Below, piece after piece: positions 22,613 through 24,616 of a stretch of DNA of 24,616 bases (positions within the stretch are counted from its first letter, which is position 1; every line of letters starts with the position of its first letter). The stretch comes from Pseudomonadota bacterium. GTDB taxonomy: Bacteria > Bdellovibrionota > Bacteriovoracia > Bacteriovoracales > Bacteriovoracaceae. The DNA lies in the NCBI GenBank assembly GCA_023432655.1, contig JAEYUK010000035.1:1-24616 (forward strand), given 5' to 3'. A model generated the notes under the pieces. The model was not told the DNA's origin, searched no databases, and saw nothing but the letters and a program-made list of their open reading frames with translations. A program made the translations under genes and the position numbers.

Positions 22613-23349
22613 CTAAAGAACAGTATTACGCTTTTATTGAAGAATTAAAAAACGCGGAAAAGGTTCCTGCCAAAGATTTTGAGGACTGGAAGTTTTTTGA
22701 GTCTTGTTTGCCGATAGATCTTATGGCCGAAAGAGGTCCTGATACGGCCCGCTTTTCGTGTATGAAACCGGTGGGGCTTGAGCCTGATATTAACGGCAAG
22801 TGGCCTTTTGCGGTTGTGCAACTTCGTAAGGAAAACCTCTTAGGATCGGCCTACAATTTAGTGGGCTTCCAGACCAGGCTCACTTATAAAGAGCAAGTTC
22901 GGGTCTTCCGCATGATTCCAGGATTAGAAGAAGCAAGCTTTATTCACCTGGGGTCTTGTCATCGCAATTCTTTTTTAAACGCCAGAAAGCTTCTCGATTC
23001 AGATCTACGTTCCAAGAAGTTTCCGGAGCTTTACTTCGCAGGCCAAATTACTGGAGTTGAAGGATATACCGAATCGGCTTCTATGGGGCTTTATGCCGCG
23101 TTTCAGTTATTTCGAAGGATCAAGGGACAGGAACCACTAAGCTTTCCGGTAGAGACAGCGATGGGTGCTTTAGTTAATTATATTATGACTATTGAGAAGC
23201 CATGCCCTTCTAATATTAATTTTGGTCTCATCCCTTCCATTGAATTTACAAAGGAAATGAAGAAAGCGGGTGGTAAAAAGCTTAAGAAAGAACTTGTCGC
23301 TCGCAGAGCACAAGAAGTTTTCCAAAGCTTTACTTCTTCGTTAAGATAA
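22609..23349 (+). CDS. trmFO: TrmFO, C-terminal portion
   Basis: Carries the rest of TrmFO: MTKEQYYAFIEELKNAEKV, the FESCLPIDLMAERGPDTARF block, MKPVGLEPD, VQLRKEN, NLVGFQTRLTYKEQ, and the second FAD-contact motif FAGQITGVEGYTESASMGLYAA. The ATG at 22609 overlaps the upstream stop (ATGA), so termination-reinitiation could make it as a separate 246-residue chain. It lacks its own Shine-Dalgarno in range. When the frame is restored, the position usually written NCPM in this family reads NSAM, so the cysteine reported as catalytic in B. subtilis TrmFO (Cys226) would be Ser. The alignment at that point should be confirmed. The EamA transporter gene follows after 5 bases. Confidence 0.9.
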   Translation: MTKEQYYAFIEELKNAEKVPAKDFEDWKFFESCLPIDLMAERGPDTARFSCMKPVGLEPDINGKWPFAVVQLRKENLLGSAYNLVGFQTRLTYKEQVRVFRMIPGLEEASFIHLGSCHRNSFLNARKLLDSDLRSKKFPELYFAGQITGVEGYTESASMGLYAAFQLFRRIKGQEPLSFPVETAMGALVNYIMTIEKPCPSNINFGLIPSIEFTKEMKKAGGKKLKKELVARRAQEVFQSFTSSLR

Positions 23350-23354
23350 TTCCC

Positions 23355-24257
23355 ATGACTGGAACCTTCTTAATCATCCTCGCAAGTCTTCTCTGGGGTA
23401 TGGATACCCTGATTCGCTATCCTTTAGTGGAGCGCGGAATTCATCCAGTCACCATTGTTTTTTATGAGCACTGTATCCTTTCTTTGATTTTTTCTTTGGG
23501 TCTTTTGGGTCAGTTAAAAAAGTTAGGAGAATTGAAGCTCGTTGACCTGGTGAGCTTTTTTATTGTGGGTGGTTTTGGTTCGGCCATCGCCACCGTGGCC
23601 TTCACGGAGTCATTTCAATATTTAAATCCATCCTTGGTAATCCTTCTTCAAAAACTTCAACCGTTGGTGGCCATTACCCTGGCCTCTCTCGTTTTAAAAG
23701 AAGAGATTCAAAAGCAATTTCTCATTTGGGCTTTTGTTTGTTTAATTGGCGGACTCCTGGTGAGCTCTCCCGATATCGAGCGCTTCTATATCTTGATGCA
23801 ATCAGATTTTGGTGCTGTTACTTCAGACGTGGCGATCAAAGGTTATGGATTGGTGGCCGTCTCCATTCTGGGGTGGGGAGCGGCGACAGTTTTTGGAAAA
23901 CGTCTTTCCCTCTCAGGTTTTGAGCCGAAATCGATCATGGCCGGAAGGTTCTTAACAGGTCTCTTGATGCTTCTGCCCTTTGTGCACTGGAATCAGTCCA
24001 TGATTCTTCCAGCGGGGGAAGATTATTTAAAAATTTTAGTGATGGTTATCATATCGGGAGCTCTGGCCATGTGGTTTTATTACCAAGGGCTTAAGCGCTT
24101 ATCGGCGAAAACGACGGCCATTGCCGAGATGTTTTTTCCGTTTTTTGCCATCATTGTAAACTGGATATTCCTGGGTAAGCAGCTCACCGAGCTTCAGCTC
24201 TTTGGAGGCGCTATCCTTATTTTCGGATCCTTCGTGATCCAGTTAAAGAAGTACTAA
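23355..24257 (+). CDS. EamA-family (drug/metabolite superfamily) transporter
   Basis: Inner-membrane protein of 300 residues with about ten hydrophobic helices in two EamA repeats. The first runs from residue 1 to about 135 (LIILASLLWGMDTLIRYPL, ending VLKEEIQKQFLIWAFVCLIGGLLV). The second runs from about 162 to 297 (GLVAVSILGWGAATVFGKR, ending FLGKQLTELQLFGGAILIFGSFVI). The tail of each repeat has the L-x-E-x-L/G-x-x-L pattern of the family. Such proteins export or import small metabolites, amino acids or nucleotide sugars, but the sequence does not reveal the substrate. It lies 5 bases after trmFO and one base before the glycosyltransferase gene, so all are probably co-transcribed. The Shine-Dalgarno is weak (AAGA). 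Confidence 0.88.
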   Translation: MTGTFLIILASLLWGMDTLIRYPLVERGIHPVTIVFYEHCILSLIFSLGLLGQLKKLGELKLVDLVSFFIVGGFGSAIATVAFTESFQYLNPSLVILLQKLQPLVAITLASLVLKEEIQKQFLIWAFVCLIGGLLVSSPDIERFYILMQSDFGAVTSDVAIKGYGLVAVSILGWGAATVFGKRLSLSGFEPKSIMAGRFLTGLLMLLPFVHWNQSMILPAGEDYLKILVMVIISGALAMWFYYQGLKRLSAKTTAIAEMFFPFFAIIVNWIFLGKQLTELQLFGGAILIFGSFVIQLKKY

Positions 24258-24258
24258 T

Positions 24259-24616
24259 ATGAAAACAGCAATTTTAATTGATTCTCTCTTATACCGTGAC
24301 GATGCAACTTTCTTACTCGAGCTGGTGTTAAATCTTTTTCCTAACTCCGAAATTTACACCATCACTCATAAACGAGGTGGAATTCTCGGAACTATTGAAA
24401 CGCGTCCGATTGTTTCTTCTTTCCTCTCTCATAAATCCAGCGACCGGGATGTTTTAAGTAAGAACTTCTGGATCATGCCAACAGCAGTAAAAGGTATTCC
24501 TTTTCATAGTAGTATTGAAAAAGTCATTGTCTTAAGTCGTGGCTACATTCATGGGTTAAGTCTTCCTGACCACGTAGAAAAACTTCTCTACATCATTGAT
24601 TGGGATTTAATCGATC
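24259..24616 (+). CDS. Probable GT4-type glycosyltransferase (3' partial)
   Basis: An open frame from ATG 24259 runs off the window after 119 codons. The start MKTAILIDSLLYRDDATFLL, the FPNSEIYTITHKRGG stretch and the later order WIMPTAVKGIPFHSSIEKVIVLSRGYIHGL, then HVEKLLYII, follow the plan of the N-terminal domain of mannosyltransferase-type GT4 enzymes. In those the corresponding segments read like LP..., DVVISSSHAFAKGV and HVCYCHTP. The donor-binding C-terminal domain is outside the window, so the call rests on the acceptor domain only. It begins one base after the transporter stop, which implies tight coupling. Surface polysaccharide or O-chain synthesis is the likely pathway. Confidence 0.6.
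   Translation, partial: MKTAILIDSLLYRDDATFLLELVLNLFPNSEIYTITHKRGGILGTIETRPIVSSFLSHKSSDRDVLSKNFWIMPTAVKGIPFHSSIEKVIVLSRGYIHGLSLPDHVEKLLYIIDWDLID

Noticed and set aside
22609..23349. An independent gene starting at ATG 22609.
   Set aside because: Its sequence is the direct continuation of TrmFO, including the codons just before the ATG in the same frame.

Overview
The window looks like chromosomal DNA of a Bdellovibrionota bacterium, most likely a Bacteriovorax/Peredibacter-type predator. This is an inference. It rests on moderate GC content, short gaps and 1-4 nt overlaps between genes, many secreted hydrolases and lipoproteins, a Csd6/Bd1075-like cell-wall enzyme next to a bactofilin, and a pseudo-receiver coiled-coil protein of the AglZ/FrzS type. 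I see no tRNA, rRNA, CRISPR array or phage genes. No stretch over 300 bases lacks a gene.

Layout. 1-508: the end of an unrecognised gene. 542-2395 (-): the chaperone HtpG, with a UUCG-type terminator. 2503-3854 (+): a short single-domain asparaginase overlapping a secreted S1/P1-type nuclease. 4004-6007 (+): a large lipoprotein with a cysteine-rich C-terminus. 6060-7201 (+): methylmalonyl-CoA epimerase overlapping a rhomboid-type protease. 7277-7453 (+): a 58-residue gene whose terminator lies inside the convergent fliL-like gene. 7455-9945 (-): a FliL-family protein, alanine dehydrogenase and a PhnP-like metallo-beta-lactamase-fold enzyme. 9960-12670 (+): an M16 protease pair, one subunit with the HxxEH zinc site and one without. 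12681-14748 (-): a three-gene cell-wall operon of a YkuD-plus-NTF2 protein, a membrane coiled-coil protein and a bactofilin. 14866-19414 (+): an operon of a pseudo-receiver/acidic/coiled-coil protein, a pseudo-receiver GGDEF diguanylate cyclase, and an outer-membrane-like protein that seems to start at CTG. 19436-19608: a MITE-like element with 24-bp perfect terminal inverted repeats. 19668-21900 (-): NAD synthetase and a histone-H1-like protein. 21995-24616 (+): trmFO split by a frame change at a run of seven G, an EamA transporter, and the start of a glycosyltransferase.

Three points stand out. The 12681-14748 operon joins a Csd6/Bd1075-like wall enzyme to a bactofilin, so it is a plausible compact cell-curvature module. 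The 14866-19414 operon joins two degenerate receivers, c-di-GMP synthesis and a surface protein, so it may link c-di-GMP to polarity, motility or attachment. Several expression signals are unusual: a CTG start inside a CTGA overlap, a TTG start with a strong Shine-Dalgarno, a possibly leaderless fliL-like gene beginning at a terminator, a terminator inside an opposing gene, and the G7 frame change in trmFO.
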